Below are positions 49,117 through 62,600 of a stretch of 64,000 nucleotides of DNA, piece by piece. How positions within the stretch are numbered: position 1 is the stretch's first letter; each line of letters opens with the position of its first letter. The notes beneath the pieces are model-generated. The model was not told the DNA's origin. It was given only the letters and a program-made list of their open reading frames with translations, and made no database searches. The translations under genes and the position numbers were made by a program. This DNA comes from Drosophila persimilis (lineage: Eukaryota; Arthropoda; Insecta; Diptera; Drosophilidae). Location: assembly GCF_003286085.1 (NCBI RefSeq), contig NW_020825322.1, forward strand, positions 3,162,001-3,226,000, read 5' to 3'.

Positions 49117-51879
49117 ATGGCCGCCGCCGCCGCCACCTCTTCGTCGCATCATTCGGGTAAGCACAGCGTTTGGCGAGTATGGACCACCTCAAAGGATTTT
49201 GGCATGCACACGCACACGAACACGCACACCTATGCACCCTTGCTCGTGCACACATTTCGATATACATATACTTATACATGCATGAATTTTATATAGACGT
49301 CGATGCATTGGACGCTTCCGTGGAGCCCTGCAAACGTTTCGTCGTCCGCCTAAAGCGCACCGTTTCCCGGGAACTAACCAAAGAGGCGGACGAGGACAAA
49401 GGACCAAAGGGCAAGGACAAGGACAAGGACAAGGATAAGGATAAGGATAACGATCATGATGCGGATGATAAGGATGGTATGGATGACGGGGACGATTCGA
49501 TGCAGCATTCGAGTCCGCCAAAAACCAAGGCCCAACAAAAGATGTTTGCCGATCTCCATCAGCCAGCATCCGCGTCCCAGCTGACCAAATCTGTGGTGGT
49601 GCGCCTCAAGCGTTTGACCACAACAGAAATTGAGAGTTACATTACATCATTCCCCCCATCCCCATCCAATACAGCCATATCCACATCAACGCCCAAGTTC
49701 TCAAGCACACCTATGCCGGGGTCACGCAAACGTGGTCGCCCGAGGAAGGATCCAAATACCAGTGACGTCCCAGAGACCCCCTCGCCCCCCAAGAAGCCCA
49801 AAGTACACATCAAGGTACCGTTGGTGCAGAATAGTGGTAAAAATCGTTCACTCAAGCAAACGCTGGCCGCAACAGCGACGACCGAAGAGCAGCCCAGAAC
49901 AAGCAAAGCGGCGGCACAGCTAAGAAGGCAGGAGCTGATCGATCGCTTTGGCTCCCGTTTCTTTGGCTGCATGGTAAAGCTGAATCGTGTCAAGATGCCA
50001 GACCAACAGCTCAGGGGAAGCGTGATGCAAGGAGCAGTGTGCAAGGCCAAGAAGACACTGAAGTGCCCCACCAAGGGGCGGCCGCGGAAGTCCAACCTGT
50101 CGGTGTCTTTCAGCGAATCCGTGGAGATTTTGGGTAGCAATGAGAGCAGCACCCAGCGTCGCTCTACGCTGGGCTTGTCCACGAAGCGCAGGGGTTCGCC
50201 AAAACCAACGCGCCTTCAGCGTGTGGATGCCACTGGGAATGTGCTGGAGGATATTTTGCTTGCCACCCCAACGGGCAAGGATAAGCGCCGCTCCTGCAAC
50301 GGTTCTTCCGGGTCTCCGGTGAATCGCAAGCCTAAGAGGTCGGCCATGAGTGTCCCGGTGATGGGACTGGCCAGCCTGCGTCTCGAAGATGATCAAAAGC
50401 CCGAGAACGATGATGAAGATGAGGAGTACATTGGTAAGCGAAGATCCAGCCTGTTTTTCCTTAACTTATACTTTATCCTTTATCCAGTGCCCAACGAGCT
50501 GCCGCGCACCCAAAGAAAAAGCACTCCGGTTCCCAAGAAGCGCAAGAAGATTTCCGTGATGACGACCATCAGCGACAGTGAGACAGAGCAAGAGCTGCAG
50601 GAGCCGAAGGAGAAGCTGAAGAAGGGGGCCGGGTCCAAGTCCGGGTCCCCTCAAAAGGCACAAATGCCAGAGAAATTAACCGAAAAGAAGGAGTCACAGA
50701 AAACAGAGACGGATATGGAGACAGAAGAAAAGTTAGTAGAAAAATGCAACAGCGATAAGGATAAATATATAGTCGACGGAGAAGCAGAGAAAGTCGTGGG
50801 AGCAAATGAAAAACGAGTCGAAGGAGAAGAGAAACCAGTCGCAAATGCAGTGGAGGACCACAAAGAAAAAGAAACCGAGGCAAAGGAAGATCTCGATGCC
50901 GAAAGAACAACCATAACGAAGAATAGGGAAGAAAACGAAAACGAAAACGACAAGGATTCCGAAGCGAATGTAAAAGCGGACGGAAACGGACACGGGGACG
51001 AAAACGTTGCCGATAAAGAAAAGGACGCCGGAGCTACCAGCTTGATTGAAGCGGAAATAGTGCCCGAAGCAGAGGTAGAAGTGAAATCGGAATTAGAACA
51101 AAAACGAGAGGTGCGCGCCGCAAACGATGAGAAAGCGGATGGAACTAATAAGGATGAGGACCTGCTTGATTTGGTCGATGAGACTCTCTTGGATAAGCTA
51201 GTGCTGGAAGAATCGGTGAGGGAGGAACGGAAAAAAGATGATATCGGTGAAATACTGGATCTGGGTGCAACAATGGATCTGGGTGCAGCCCTGGATGTTG
51301 TGGATGGCAAAGCAGAACCACCGCTGACGGCCGAGGACGAGGAGGATATACTGGAAATCCAGACTTCCTTGGAGGATGTGCGTCAGCTGCATACGCCCAC
51401 ATCTAGTCCATGCAGGAGCGTCGTACCCCACCAGCGTTCAGCAGCACGCATCGACTCTGGCGACTCGGAGGCTAGTTTCAAATCCTTGAGCGCAGCGACC
51501 GATACCTCCATCAACCAGGATCTCGTCGTGACACCCCCTCGTCCACTGGAAGCTGCCCCATCGCCCACATTGCCAGATGAGCTAATATCCATGCATAATT
51601 GCAACATAACCAGCATTGATCCGACTTCCAGGGGGGCTACCCCGCCGATACCATTCTTCGCCATTGAGTCCGAGCGCCCGTCCGAGGACGATGATCTGGT
51701 TACGTTACCGGGTGAGTTGTGGCCCCCATGTTAAAGCCCCACCCCCCTCTCGCAGCAGATCGTGGTTTTAACCAAGACTTCCTCTATCCGCCACAGAGCA
51801 CGACTTTCATCTGAGCTCCAGCCGACATGCCATCTCCAGGGGAACTCTGGATGACATCATGACTGCATTAGACTCTTAA
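49117..51879 (+). CDS. AT-hook-like protein, copy 3, 5'-truncated
   Basis: Exons: truncated exon 1 49039-49156, then 49297-50433, 50488-51711 and 51797-51879, all with splice sites intact. The native ATG, the first 11 codons and the DRE promoter are absent. The first in-frame ATG is the old Met38 (49117, context GGCGATGG), which would give about 827 residues. Compared with copy 1 it has an extra Lys-Asp unit and a few replacements (Ser to Ala in the Asp-rich tract, Ile to Ser before PPKTKAQQ, Thr to Met in the TTISDSE phrase). No frameshift or premature stop is seen, so it may be functional if the new upstream DNA supplies a promoter. Otherwise it is a young pseudogene. Confidence 0.55.
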
Positions 51880-53031
51880 GCAGCTCTGAGGAAAACTCTC
51901 ACAACTCATCACACTATAAAAATAGAATTTCACATAAAAACATTTACACACACACGCCCACAAATACACACACACACACATACACTGATCCTCTTCTGAA
52001 TTCACTAAAGAATTGGCAACTTTGGTCCCGAAGGCATTTCTTTTCTTAGCTGAAACTTAGTTAACTTTTATTATTTTCTATTTTTAATAGTTAGATATGA
52101 ATTTTTGCTTTTGTGTTTCTTCTGGATTTGTTGGTTGTTTTTCTTTGCTCTTTAAATGTATAAATCCTTCCCTCAAAGTTTATTAGTTGGCTAAATTTTC
52201 TTTTGTTTCTTGTGAAAAGAAAACCCTCTAGCTAATCATTAAGTTTCCTGTTTAATAATGCTTAAAGTCCCTTTTGCTTAAAACTTGAAAACTTTTCGTG
52301 GGCCTCTCCAGGACGCCGTATTTTGGATCGGCTTCTAAAGAAGCTTCCATAGCCCATACACATATTGAAATGTCGATCATTTTTCCCATCGCATGCCCTC
52401 ACCCCTCGCCCCATTCCCGAGGTTTTTTATTTTATTTTTTTTTGTAGTTGTAAGTTTAATAGTTGTATAAGAGAAAAGGGGAAGCCCCTCAAGGAAAGTG
52501 GGTGCAGGGCAGGAAAGGCTTTGGGACAGTTGCGACTCTAGTCTGATAAACACACACACACACACAGACACACACCTATGTTAGAGGGGATTTACGTTAA
52601 GCAAAATGAGGAGCAAAATTCACGACATTCGCAACACAGAATGTCATTATGTTTTGTTAACATAATAACCGTAATGTTTAAGTTGCTTAAACATAATGTT
52701 ATATATATATATATTAATTATATTCTACAGATTAAATGGTTAATTCGAAACCCCACTCACAAATGTCAAAAAAGAAAAAGCAAACAAATTCATACATTCA
52801 TATATAATATATTTATATATGTATAAATCCGTGTGAAAAAACCGCAGAATAGTTGTAAGCTCGATGTATTACTAAAGAAAATAATATTCTATATGTGTAA
52901 ATAAAGTCCTAAAAGAACATTTCGTTCTATTCAGTTTTATGGAAGACCTACGCGAGCACTCATCTGATCCATGACGGCTCGTACGGTTTTTTCAATACTA
53001 TTCAAACTGAGACGCGATCCAATCCAAATTC

Positions 53032-53262
53032 TTAAATCTGGTAGATCCTTTTCAGTGCGATATATCGCAAGTCTTCCCACAATAGTCTATGAGAACTAGG
53101 CATGAAAAATCGAATATCAACTGGCATACTCTTCGAGTGCCGGGTAGTGAGTGTTGTAGTGAGAAACTCGACCTCAAACTGCTTGCCATAACTCGACAGA
53201 TGTCGCCGATACCATAAACTCGTCAATTCAAGTCGAATGTCCGATGACGGACCATTCGGATC
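53032..53262 (-). pseudogene. Unassigned exon-like open frame in spacer, copy 3
   Basis: Matches the copy 2 version at 44631-44861 without a break. Confidence 0.35.
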
Positions 53263-53432
53263 TCAGACATCTGCCCTCCGCAGCCTTATTCCAGTTCAAC
53301 TTTACCAGCCCCACCCAAACCCATGAATAACATTCAGCAACATGTTGTACGCACCATTTTTAATATTATTTAATAAAAAACAGAACAGTTACAGTATGGT
53401 ACCATTTGGCCCAAGAATAGTATCAAGATATA

Positions 53433-53892
53433 TCTGTAAGAGGAAAACAGAATCAATAATCTATTAATGAAGCAAACATATTTGACTCTTACCTGCACGA
53501 CTATCAGGGAAAAGTATTGCAATCCTCAGGCCCCCAAATCCTCAATGCGTGGGTTGTATCAAACATTTCCTGTAAGAATAACATAAGTTAATAATCTACA
53601 CCTGGTATTACAGCTATCTAGGCACTCACCGATACAGGTGTTGAAATTTATGTTATCCGTGTATGTTAAGTGTGTAACAGAAGTTCTCATTATGCGTTGA
53701 AAAAGATCGTCGGAAAACGCCTGTAAATTATTGACGAGATATTTTTGTTATGATTTTATTGATTCTTCCTACCTGGCATGTGATGCCATCCACATTCCCA
53801 CATCCTAAAAGCGGAGGATGTGGGACGGTACCATCACTAGGCGGTCGTATTGTGTAAGACCCCCCTAACACTTGTTCACTATTGCTTCGAAA
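53433..53892 (-). pseudogene. Spliced minus-strand gene fragment in spacer, copy 3
   Basis: Same layout as copy 1, but exon C is 4 bases shorter (AACCCACGCATTGAGG replaces a longer variant), which copy 4 shares. The splice sites remain intact, and the exon A-B frame is open. Confidence 0.45.
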
Positions 53893-54194
53893 TTAACTTG
53901 AAAGTAACTGACGAAAATTTGAAAAAATGTAATATTTGGAATTTGGAATTTAGAATTTGGAATTTGGAAATATTTAGATGTGTTCCTGACGATCTCAGGG
54001 AGTAGACTGAATGATTTCACGTTAAAGTCCCGTAGCTGCTCGTGACAGCTGCTTTTGTTCGACGGCTGGCCTACTGTTTGCCACTATGTATAGGCACTCT
54101 ATGTTGCACAACGAAGGGCCCGTCGCCAGTGCTGTCGAAAGTGTAACTTTGCTTTGCAGCTAATCTTGGGTGTGATAATGGCCTGTTTTTCCAG

Positions 54195-54429
54195 GATACG
54201 GATGCAGACTCACTGCTGTGGCATCGTTTCCATTCCTTGTACGGCTTTGAAGAGGAGCCCAAGGAGATAAAAGCTGCGGTGCTGGCAGTGAAGCGTTACT
54301 AAGGTGCAAATATCCGAGATCTCCAATCTCGTAGCCAATTACTTTCTCGCCTGCTTGGGGATGGCTGTGCGTTGCGTTTATGGCGAGGACATATCGCAGA
54401 ATTTCCAGTGCAATCGCCATCTGGATGAC
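54195..54429 (+). pseudogene. Exon-like frame with stop codon, copy 3
   Basis: As at 45791: codon 36 is TAA. Confidence 0.35.
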
Positions 54430-54805
54430 CAATGCGATGAGTGGACGCGGTGGAGTGGAGTAGCCACTATTAGTATCAGCTGCTGCTCAAGGTCGGGAGA
54501 AGGGGTAGCGGACTGCTAGGACGCTCCTCGACCTAATGAAGTGGCTCCAAAGGGCACAATCCATTCGAACCATTCCCGCATTTGGACCAACAATGTGCAA
54601 GTGCCTTTAGAGACGAGGGCGGGAACTGTAGGCCCCCACAGCTTGGAATGGGAGGTCGCCTGTAGGAGCTAAGGGGCATTAGGATGCTTTCTTGAATGCG
54701 TTAATTACTTTTCGTATTTAAATGGAAAAGGGTTTGATTCTCTTAGCCAATGATCACAAATGCTTTTGTTTTATTAAAATCGATTTACTGCATGGCGCTG
54801 TCCAT

Positions 54806-55114
54806 CTAGTAGCTCTTCGGCAGCTTTATATCCCCCTCTGCCCACTGAAGCACTTCTGAAGGACTGTGATGATGTTCCACACAGTGGCCGGAATATTTAA
54901 AACGCTCTGGTGTTTTGTTTATTTGTTGAACACCATCCAGCAACAACTTTCGATAGCGTCGATGCGAAATGCCCAATATGTTAAGATCCCGCGGAACAAT
55001 TAGCTTACATTTCCCGGACAACGTGTGGACACATTCCCCAATTTCCCAAAGCAGTCCGAATATTTTGACATTTAGATAGAGTTGTTTCGACGGCCATTCA
55101 AATATTTCTCTCGC
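54806..55114 (-). pseudogene. Conserved unassigned open frame in spacer, copy 3
   Basis: Same frame as copy 1 with Ile replaced by Lys after PERF. Still open to the same stop. Confidence 0.35.
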
Positions 55115-55333
55115 TCACTCTGAGTGCTTTTCAATGCATGCTTTTGCTTATTTTTGGAGCGCCCATGTAGCTTAGTTTTTCCGTAATCTAGTTACCTGGT
55201 CTTCCATTCTACTGCTAGTCTGTTGGTTCATATTCATTTCTTTCGTCATTCACAAAAACTTTTCGAGCGAACAACACGTACAAATAAACGTAGAGAATTT
55301 GAAATTATTTTTTACCAAAATTTTTATATTTTT

Positions 55334-55494
55334 CCAATTCAAAGTGTCAATTTTCTAAAAATATTTTGGATAAGTGAAAATTCAATTCAAAGTGAAATAA
55401 TTCATTTTCTTAACATATTTTGGATAAGTGAAAATTCAATTCAAAGTGAAATAATTTATTTTCCAATAATATTTTGGACAAGTTTAAATTTGGC
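55334..55494. repeat. 54-bp minisatellite, copy 3
   Basis: Three units carrying the copy 2 type variants. A change just upstream (near 55215) removes plus-strand stops, so a chance 137-codon frame runs through the repeat. Confidence 0.85.
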
Positions 55495-55689
55495 ATCCGT
55501 CAAAGCTATTGCGATCTGGAACTGTGCTCGCTGTGGTAACGCAAGCATTTTGCGATTCTGCCAAAACTTGCTGACTGATTCGATTCCGAGCTGGCCAAAG
55601 GAGCGGGGGACGGGGTCCTTCAACTGCATAAGATAGTGGACTGTACAGCATTGGTCATCAAAATGTAATCAAAAGCCCAGGCTTTTCAA

Positions 55690-56704
55690 TTGAACAGTGG
55701 AGACAGAGCTGAGCTATTAAACAATAGTTTGGAAAAGGACCACATCACCGAGGTTGCAGCCAGCAGTATCTTAAAAAGAGTTCCAATGCCAGAGATTCGA
55801 CAAGGCAGTCTCTTGCAAATGTCTCCCAACATGGAGGTGGTAGAAAGATATGAGCTAGAAGGTCCCTCTTCGGAAGGCTCTGTCTTAATCCACTGGGACG
55901 CTGCAAGGTGGCATTGGACGACTACTAAACCACCTGAACCCAGTTCCAGTCCAGTCTGCTGCGAGAGCACAACGACGGAGAGCTGTGTCTACTACGACAA
56001 AAGGTGAGTCACCAGACGCGTCTCTGTAGGGATACTCACCTCCTTTTGCCCTCTGTAAGATTGGCTTTGCAACGGCGTTGTTTTGATGTCGTCGGGGTTG
56101 TCCGCTGCGCTGTTACATCGGTCGGAGTGCACCCTGCACCTTTGTCTTGCGATTACTTGGATGATTACCGGTATATATTTATACCTATATATTTTATATC
56201 TATGGTAAGATGATATAGTCTGCAGTATTAAGCAATTTATAATGTCGTTCCTCCATCACTCTCACAGAATGGACTATGAAACACACCGCATCTTGGAAAC
56301 AATGACACAAGCACACTGTACTGCTGAATTAGAGAGTTTCTCCGTGGTTGAGTGCATTTTTTGATACGCATTTACAACAGGAGCGACAAATGCCACTGAA
56401 GAAGGGACTGGACACTTGTGGCTGATAGTCCGAATGTTGGGATGTCTATCAAAAATCTACACCCTAATTTGGCCCCGACGCTGTTCGGTGATCTCGTTTT
56501 GAGGGTCGACAATGTTGACTTTGAAAAATGTGCTGAAGGAGCAGCTCTTTTCCGTTCAGTTTCTGGAGGTGCACCCTGCACCGTTGTACTATGGTAAGAA
56601 TAATAATTTAAGAATCTAATAAGAATTTCATAATCTCTGCGGACCTTCTCTCGCAGTGCATACAGTTCCCCATGGTTATCACGAAGCAGACCGGTCTGGG
56701 ACTA
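55690..56704 (+). pseudogene. Multi-exon gene remnant with PDZ-like exon, copy 3
   Basis: Same as 41716-42730 with all splice sites preserved. The matching part of copy 4 would lie just beyond the window end. Confidence 0.4.
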
Positions 56705-56960
56705 GGATCAGGGGGAATAGCAGTCTTCTATACCATTTCTTGACCATCGATCCATCGCTGGTACTCTGATTCATATGGAGGTCACGTGGCAGCGTCTCAG
56801 TGGATTGGGAAGGAAGCTTCACGAATGAGACCTCATCTAGCACACTTCCTTTTACCACTTCCATGCTGAGGGAGTTTTGGAAGAGATTGCCCAGTGGAAT
56901 CTCTGGGATTCGGGCTATTTTCAAGACGCTGCTTCCTGAAACCTTCGTGATGTGGGACAT
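56679..56960 (-). pseudogene. Inverted duplicate of exon a, copy 3
   Basis: Same as the copy 2 version at 48275-48556. Confidence 0.5.
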
Positions 56961-57256
56961 TTATAAGGCACTGCTTAATAGAACTTTCGTGTTGGAGGAC
57001 TTTTTTCACACTTTTTTTTTCGTGTGGTACTCCTTTCCAAAGATAAAAATATACCAGAAAAAGCTATAAAAGAAAAAATATAAACGATAAACGATATTTG
57101 TCCAAAACGATTTTTTATAGATTTGGGTCTTTAAAAATATTTCATATTTTTTTTTATGGACTAGTTTTCCTTAAAAAATTTTGTAAATCTATTATTTTTA
57201 TTTACTTTTTTCAGAGGTTGTGCTTCTTTTTTCACAAAACTTAACTATTTCACGCC

Positions 57257-57442
57257 TGGTTGTATTGTACTTTCTGAAAAGCTGATGAATGCAGCTATAA
57301 AATCTATCCAAACACTTTGTAAATTTTGTGCTTTATATTTTTGTTGTTAAAATTTGGACTTTGAAAACTCGCTGAACTCGAAATAAATTTATTCCTTGGG
57401 GTTTTGTATTTTTCTGGTATAAGTATAGTAATTGTAAGTAAC
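57257..57442 (+). promoter_or_regulatory. 186-bp segment replacing the native 5' end of copy 4
   Basis: Appears identical to 48853-49038, including the splice-donor-like GTAAGT just before the breakpoint. Confidence 0.45.
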
Positions 57443-57520
57443 CCGCCGCTACGGGTTCGGGACTCCAGCAGCTCAACTGCCAAACTGCCAGAGACACCAT
57501 CGCCGCAGCCACCATCGGCG

Positions 57521-60283
57521 ATGGCCGCCGCCGCCGCCACCTCTTCGTCGCATCATTCGGGTAAGCACAGCGTTTGGCGAGTATGGACCACCTCAAAGGA
57601 TTTTGGCATGCACACGCACACGAACACGCACACCTATGCACCCTTGCTCGTGCACACATTTCGATATACATATACTTATACATGCATGAATTTTATATAG
57701 ACGTCGATGCATTGGACGCTTCCGTGGAGCCCTGCAAACGTTTCGTCGTCCGCCTAAAGCGCACCGTTTCCCGGGAACTAACCAAAGAGGCGGACGAGGA
57801 CAAAGGACCAAAGGGCAAGGACAAGGACAAGGACAAGGATAAGGATAAGGATAACGATCATGATGCGGATGATAAGGATGGTATGGATGACGGGGACGAT
57901 TCGATGCAGCATTCGAGTCCGCCAAAAACCAAGGCCCAACAAAAGATGTTTGCCGATCTCCATCAGCCAGCATCCGCGTCCCAGCTGACCAAATCTGTGG
58001 TGGTGCGCCTCAAGCGTTTGACCACAACAGAAATTGAGAGTTACATTACATCATTCCCCCCATCCCCATCCAATACAGCCATATCCACATCAACGCCCAA
58101 GTTCTCAAGCACACCTATGCCGGGGTCACGCAAACGTGGTCGCCCGAGGAAGGATCCAAATACCAGTGACGTCCCAGAGACCCCCTCGCCCCCCAAGAAG
58201 CCCAAAGTACACATCAAGGTACCGTTGGTGCAGAATAGTGGTAAAAATCGTTCACTCAAGCAAACGCTGGCCGCAACAGCGACGACCGAAGAGCAGCCCA
58301 GAACAAGCAAAGCGGCGGCACAGCTAAGAAGGCAGGAGCTGATCGATCGCTTTGGCTCCCGTTTCTTTGGCTGCATGGTAAAGCTGAATCGTGTCAAGAT
58401 GCCAGACCAGCAGCTCAGGGGAAGCGTGATGCAAGGAGCAGTGTGCAAGGCCAAGAAGACACTGAAGTGCCCCACCAAGGGGCGGCCGCGGAAGTCCAAC
58501 CTGTCGGTGTCTTTCAGCGAATCCGTGGAGATTTTGGGTAGCAATGAGAGCAGCACCCAGCGTCGCTCTACGCTGGGCTTGTCCACGAAGCGCAGGGGTT
58601 CGCCAAAACCAACGCGCCTTCAGCGTGTGGATGCCACTGGGAATGTGCTGGAGGATATTTTGCTTGCCACCCCAACGGGCAAGGATAAGCGCCGCTCCTG
58701 CAACGGTTCTTCCGGGTCTCCGGTGAATCGCAAGCCTAAGAGGTCGGCCATGAGTGTCCCGGTGATGGGACTGGCCAGCCTGCGTCTCGAAGATGATCAA
58801 AAGCCCGAGAACGATGATGAAGATGAGGAGTACATTGGTAAGCGAAGATCCAGCCTGTTTTTCCTTAACTTATACTTTATCCTTTATCCAGTGCCCAACG
58901 AGCTGCCGCGCACCCAAAGAAAAAGCACTCCGGTTCCCAAGAAGCGCAAGAAGATTTCCGTGATGACGACCATCAGCGACAGTGAGACAGAGCAAGAGCT
59001 GCAGGAGCCGAAGGAGAAGCTGAAGAAGGGGGCCGGGTCCAAGTCCGGGTCCCCTCAAAAGGCACAAATGCCAGAGAAATTAACCGAAAAGAAGGAGTCA
59101 CAGAAAACAGAGACGGATATGGAGACAGAAGAAAAGTTAGTAGAAAAATGCAACAGCGATAAGGATAAATATATAGTCGACGGAGAAGCAGAGAAAGTCG
59201 TGGGAGCAAATGAAAAACGAGTCGAAGGAGAAGAGAAACCAGTCGCAAATGCAGTGGAGGACCACAAAGAAAAAGAAACCGAGGCAAAGGAAGATCTCGA
59301 TGCCGAAAGAACAACCATAACGAAGAATAGGGAAGAAAACGAAAACGAAAACGACAAGGATTCCGAAGCGAATGTAAAAGCGGACGGAAACGGACACGGG
59401 GACGAAAACGTTGCCGATAAAGAAAAGGACGCCGGAGCTACCAGCTTGATTGAAGCGGAAATAGTGCCCGAAGCAGAGGTAGAAGTGAAATCGGAATTAG
59501 AACAAAAACGAGAGGTGCGCGCCGCAAACGATGAGAAAGCGGATGGAACTAATAAGGATGAGGACCTGCTTGATTTGGTCGATGAGACTCTCTTGGATAA
59601 GCTAGTGCTGGAAGAATCGGTGAGGGAGGAACGGAAAAAAGATGATATCGGTGAAATACTGGATCTGGGTGCAACAATGGATCTGGGTGCAGCCCTGGAT
59701 GTTGTGGATGGCAAAGCAGAACCACCGCTGACGGCCGAGGACGAGGAGGATATACTGGAAATCCAGACTTCCTTGGAGGATGTGCGTCAGCTGCATACGC
59801 CCACATCTAGTCCATGCAGGAGCGTCGTACCCCACCAGCGTTCAGCAGCACGCATCGACTCTGGCGACTCGGAGGCTAGTTTCAAATCCTTGAGCGCAGC
59901 GACCGATACCTCCATCAACCAGGATCTCGTCGTGACACCCCCTCGTCCACTGGAAGCTGCCCCATCGCCCACATTGCCAGATGAGCTAATATCCATGCAT
60001 AATTGCAACATAACCAGCATTGATCCGACTTCCAGGGGGGCTACCCCGCCGATACCATTCTTCGCCATTGAGTCCGAGCGCCCGTCCGAGGACGATGATC
60101 TGGTTACGTTACCGGGTGAGTTGTGGCCCCCATGTTAAAGCCCCACCCCCCTCTCGCAGCAGATCGTGGTTTTAACCAAGACTTCCTCTATCCGCCACAG
60201 AGCACGACTTTCATCTGAGCTCCAGCCGACATGCCATCTCCAGGGGAACTCTGGATGACATCATGACTGCATTAGACTCTTAA
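57521..60283 (+). CDS. AT-hook-like protein, copy 4, 5'-truncated
   Basis: Exons: truncated exon 1 57443-57560, then 57701-58837, 58892-60115 and 60201-60283. The predicted protein is identical to copy 3 from Met38 on (about 827 residues). As in copy 3, the native start and promoter are missing, and the first in-frame ATG is at 57521. The reading frame and all splice sites are intact. Confidence 0.55.
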
Positions 60284-61438
60284 GCAGCTCTGAGGAAAAC
60301 TCTCACAACTCATCACACTATAAAAATAGAATTTCACATAAAAACATTTACACACACACGCCCACAAATACACACACACACACATACACTGATCCTCTTC
60401 TGAATTCACTAAAGAATTGGCAACTTTGGTCCCGAAGGCATTTCTTTTCTTAGCTGAAACTTAGTTAACTTTTATTATTTTCTATTTTTAATAGTTAGAT
60501 ATGAATTTTTGCTTTTGTGTTTCTTCTGGATTTGTTGGTTGTTTTTCTTTGCTCTTTAAATGTATAAATCCTTCCCTCAAAGTTTATTAGTTGGCTAAAT
60601 TTTCTTTTGTTTCTTGTGAAAAGAAAACCCTCTAGCTAATCATTAAGTTTCCTGTTTAATAATGCTTAAAGTCCCTTTTGCTTAAAACTTGAAAACTTTT
60701 CGTGGGCCTCTCCAGGACGCCGTATTTTGGATCGGCTTTTAAAGAAGCTTCCATAGCCCATACACATATTGAAATGTCGATCATTTTTCCCATCGCATGC
60801 CCTCACCCCTCGCCCCATTCCCGAGGTTTTTTATTTTATTTTTTTTTGTAGTTGTAAGTTTAATAGTTGTATAAGAGAAAAGGGGAAGCCCCTCAAGGAA
60901 AGTGGGTGCAGGGCAGGAAAGGCTTTGGGACAGTTGCGACTCTAGTCTGATAAACACACACACACACACAGACACACACCTATGTTAGAGGGGATTTACG
61001 TTAAGCAAAATGAGGAGCAAAATTCACGACATTCGCAACACAGAATGTCATTATGTTTTGTTAACATAATAACCGTAATGTTTAAGTTGCTTAAACATAA
61101 TGTTATATATATATATATTAATTATATTCTACAGATTAAATGGTTAATTCGAAACCCCACTCACAAATGTCAAAAAAGAAAAAGCAAACAAATTCATACA
61201 TTCATATATAATATATTTATATATGTATAAATCCGTGTGAAAAAACCGCAGAATAGTTGTAAGCTCGATGTATTACTAAAGAAAATAATATTCTATATGT
61301 GTAAATAAAGTCCTAAAAGAACATTTCGTTCTATTCAGTTTTATGGAAGACCTCCTACGCGAGCACTCATCTGATCCATGACGGCTCGTACGGTTTTTTC
61401 AATACAATTCAAACGGAGACGCGATCCAATCCAAATTC

Positions 61439-61669
61439 TTAAGTCTGGTAGATCCTTTTCAGTGCGATATATCGCAAGTCTTCCCACAATAGTCTCAGAG
61501 AACTATGCATGAAAAATCGAATATCAACTGGCATACTCTTCGAGTGCCGGGTAGTGAGTGTTGTACTGAGAAACTCGACCTCAAACTGCTTCCCATAACT
61601 CGTCAGATGTCGCCGATACCATAAACTCGTCAATTCAAGTCGAATGTCCGATGACGGACCATTCTGATC
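61439..61669 (-). pseudogene. Unassigned exon-like open frame in spacer, copy 4
   Basis: The same frame with several replacements relative to copies 2 and 3 (for example Ser to Thr before YGKQFEVEFL, Pro to His after RFFM), yet no stop. Confidence 0.35.
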
Positions 61670-61838
61670 TCAGACATCTGCGCTCCGCAGCCTTATTCCA
61701 GTTCAACTTTACCAGCCCACCCAAACCCATGAATAACATTCAGCAACATGTTGTACGCACCATTTTTTTAATTATTTAACAAAAAACAGAACTGTTACAG
61801 TATGGTACCATTTGGCCCAAGAATAGTATCAAGATATA

Positions 61839-62298
61839 TCTGTAAGAGGAAAACAGAATCAATAATCTATTAATGAAGCAAACATATTTGACTCTTACCT
61901 GCACGACTATCAGGGAAAAGTATTGCAATCCTCAGGCCCCCAAATCCTCAATGCGTGGGTTGTATCAAACATTTCCTGTAAGAATAACATAAGTTAATAA
62001 TCTACACCTGGTATTACAGCTATCTAGGCACTCACCGATACAGGTGTTGAAATTTATGTTATCCGTGTATGTTAAGTGTGTAACAGAAGTTCTCATTATG
62101 CGTTGAAAAAGATTGTCTGGATACGCCTGTAAATTATTGTCGGGATATTTTTGTTATGATTTGATTGATTCTTCCTACCTGGCATGTGATGCCATCCACA
62201 TTCCCACATCCTCAAAGCGGAGGATGTGGGACGGTACCATCACTAGGCGGTCGTATTGTGTAGGACCCCCCTAACACTTGTTCACTATTGCTTCGAAA
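61839..62298 (-). pseudogene. Spliced minus-strand gene fragment in spacer, copy 4
   Basis: All splice sites are retained, but exon A has TGA in place of TTA in the PHPPLLG phrase (near 62213), so the frame is broken only in this copy. Confidence 0.45.
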
Positions 62299-62600
62299 TT
62301 AACTTGAAAGTAACTGACGAAAATTTGAAAAAATGTAATATTTGGAATTTGGAATTTAGAATTTGGAATTTGGAAATATTTAGATGTGTTCCTGACGATC
62401 TCAGGGAGTAGACTGAATGATTTCACGTTAAAGTCCCGTAGCTGCTCGTGACAGCTGCTTTTGTTCGACGGCTGGCCTACTGTTTGCCACTATGTATAGG
62501 CACTCTATGTTGCACAACGAAGGGCCCGTCGCCAGTGCTGTCGAAAGTGTAACTTTGCTTTGCAGCTAATCTTGGGTATGATAATGGCCTGTTTTTCCAG

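Larger units (their letters stand above)
49039..57442 (+). repeat. Tandem array, copy 3
   Basis: A full 8404-base unit from the breakpoint in exon 1 to the next breakpoint. It differs from copy 4 at very few bases in the gene half (I noticed one silent change, in the Gln codon near 50006). Confidence 0.92.

Noticed and set aside
49000-49296. Chimeric N-terminus reading through the 186-bp segment into exon 1 of copy 3
   Set aside because: The frame is open, but the start codon would be TTG. No ATG precedes the breakpoint in that frame.
55223-55636. 137-codon plus-strand frame through the minisatellite in copy 3
   Set aside because: Present only in copy 3 because of a local change; the other copies have stops. 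The repetitive, low-complexity translation suggests chance.
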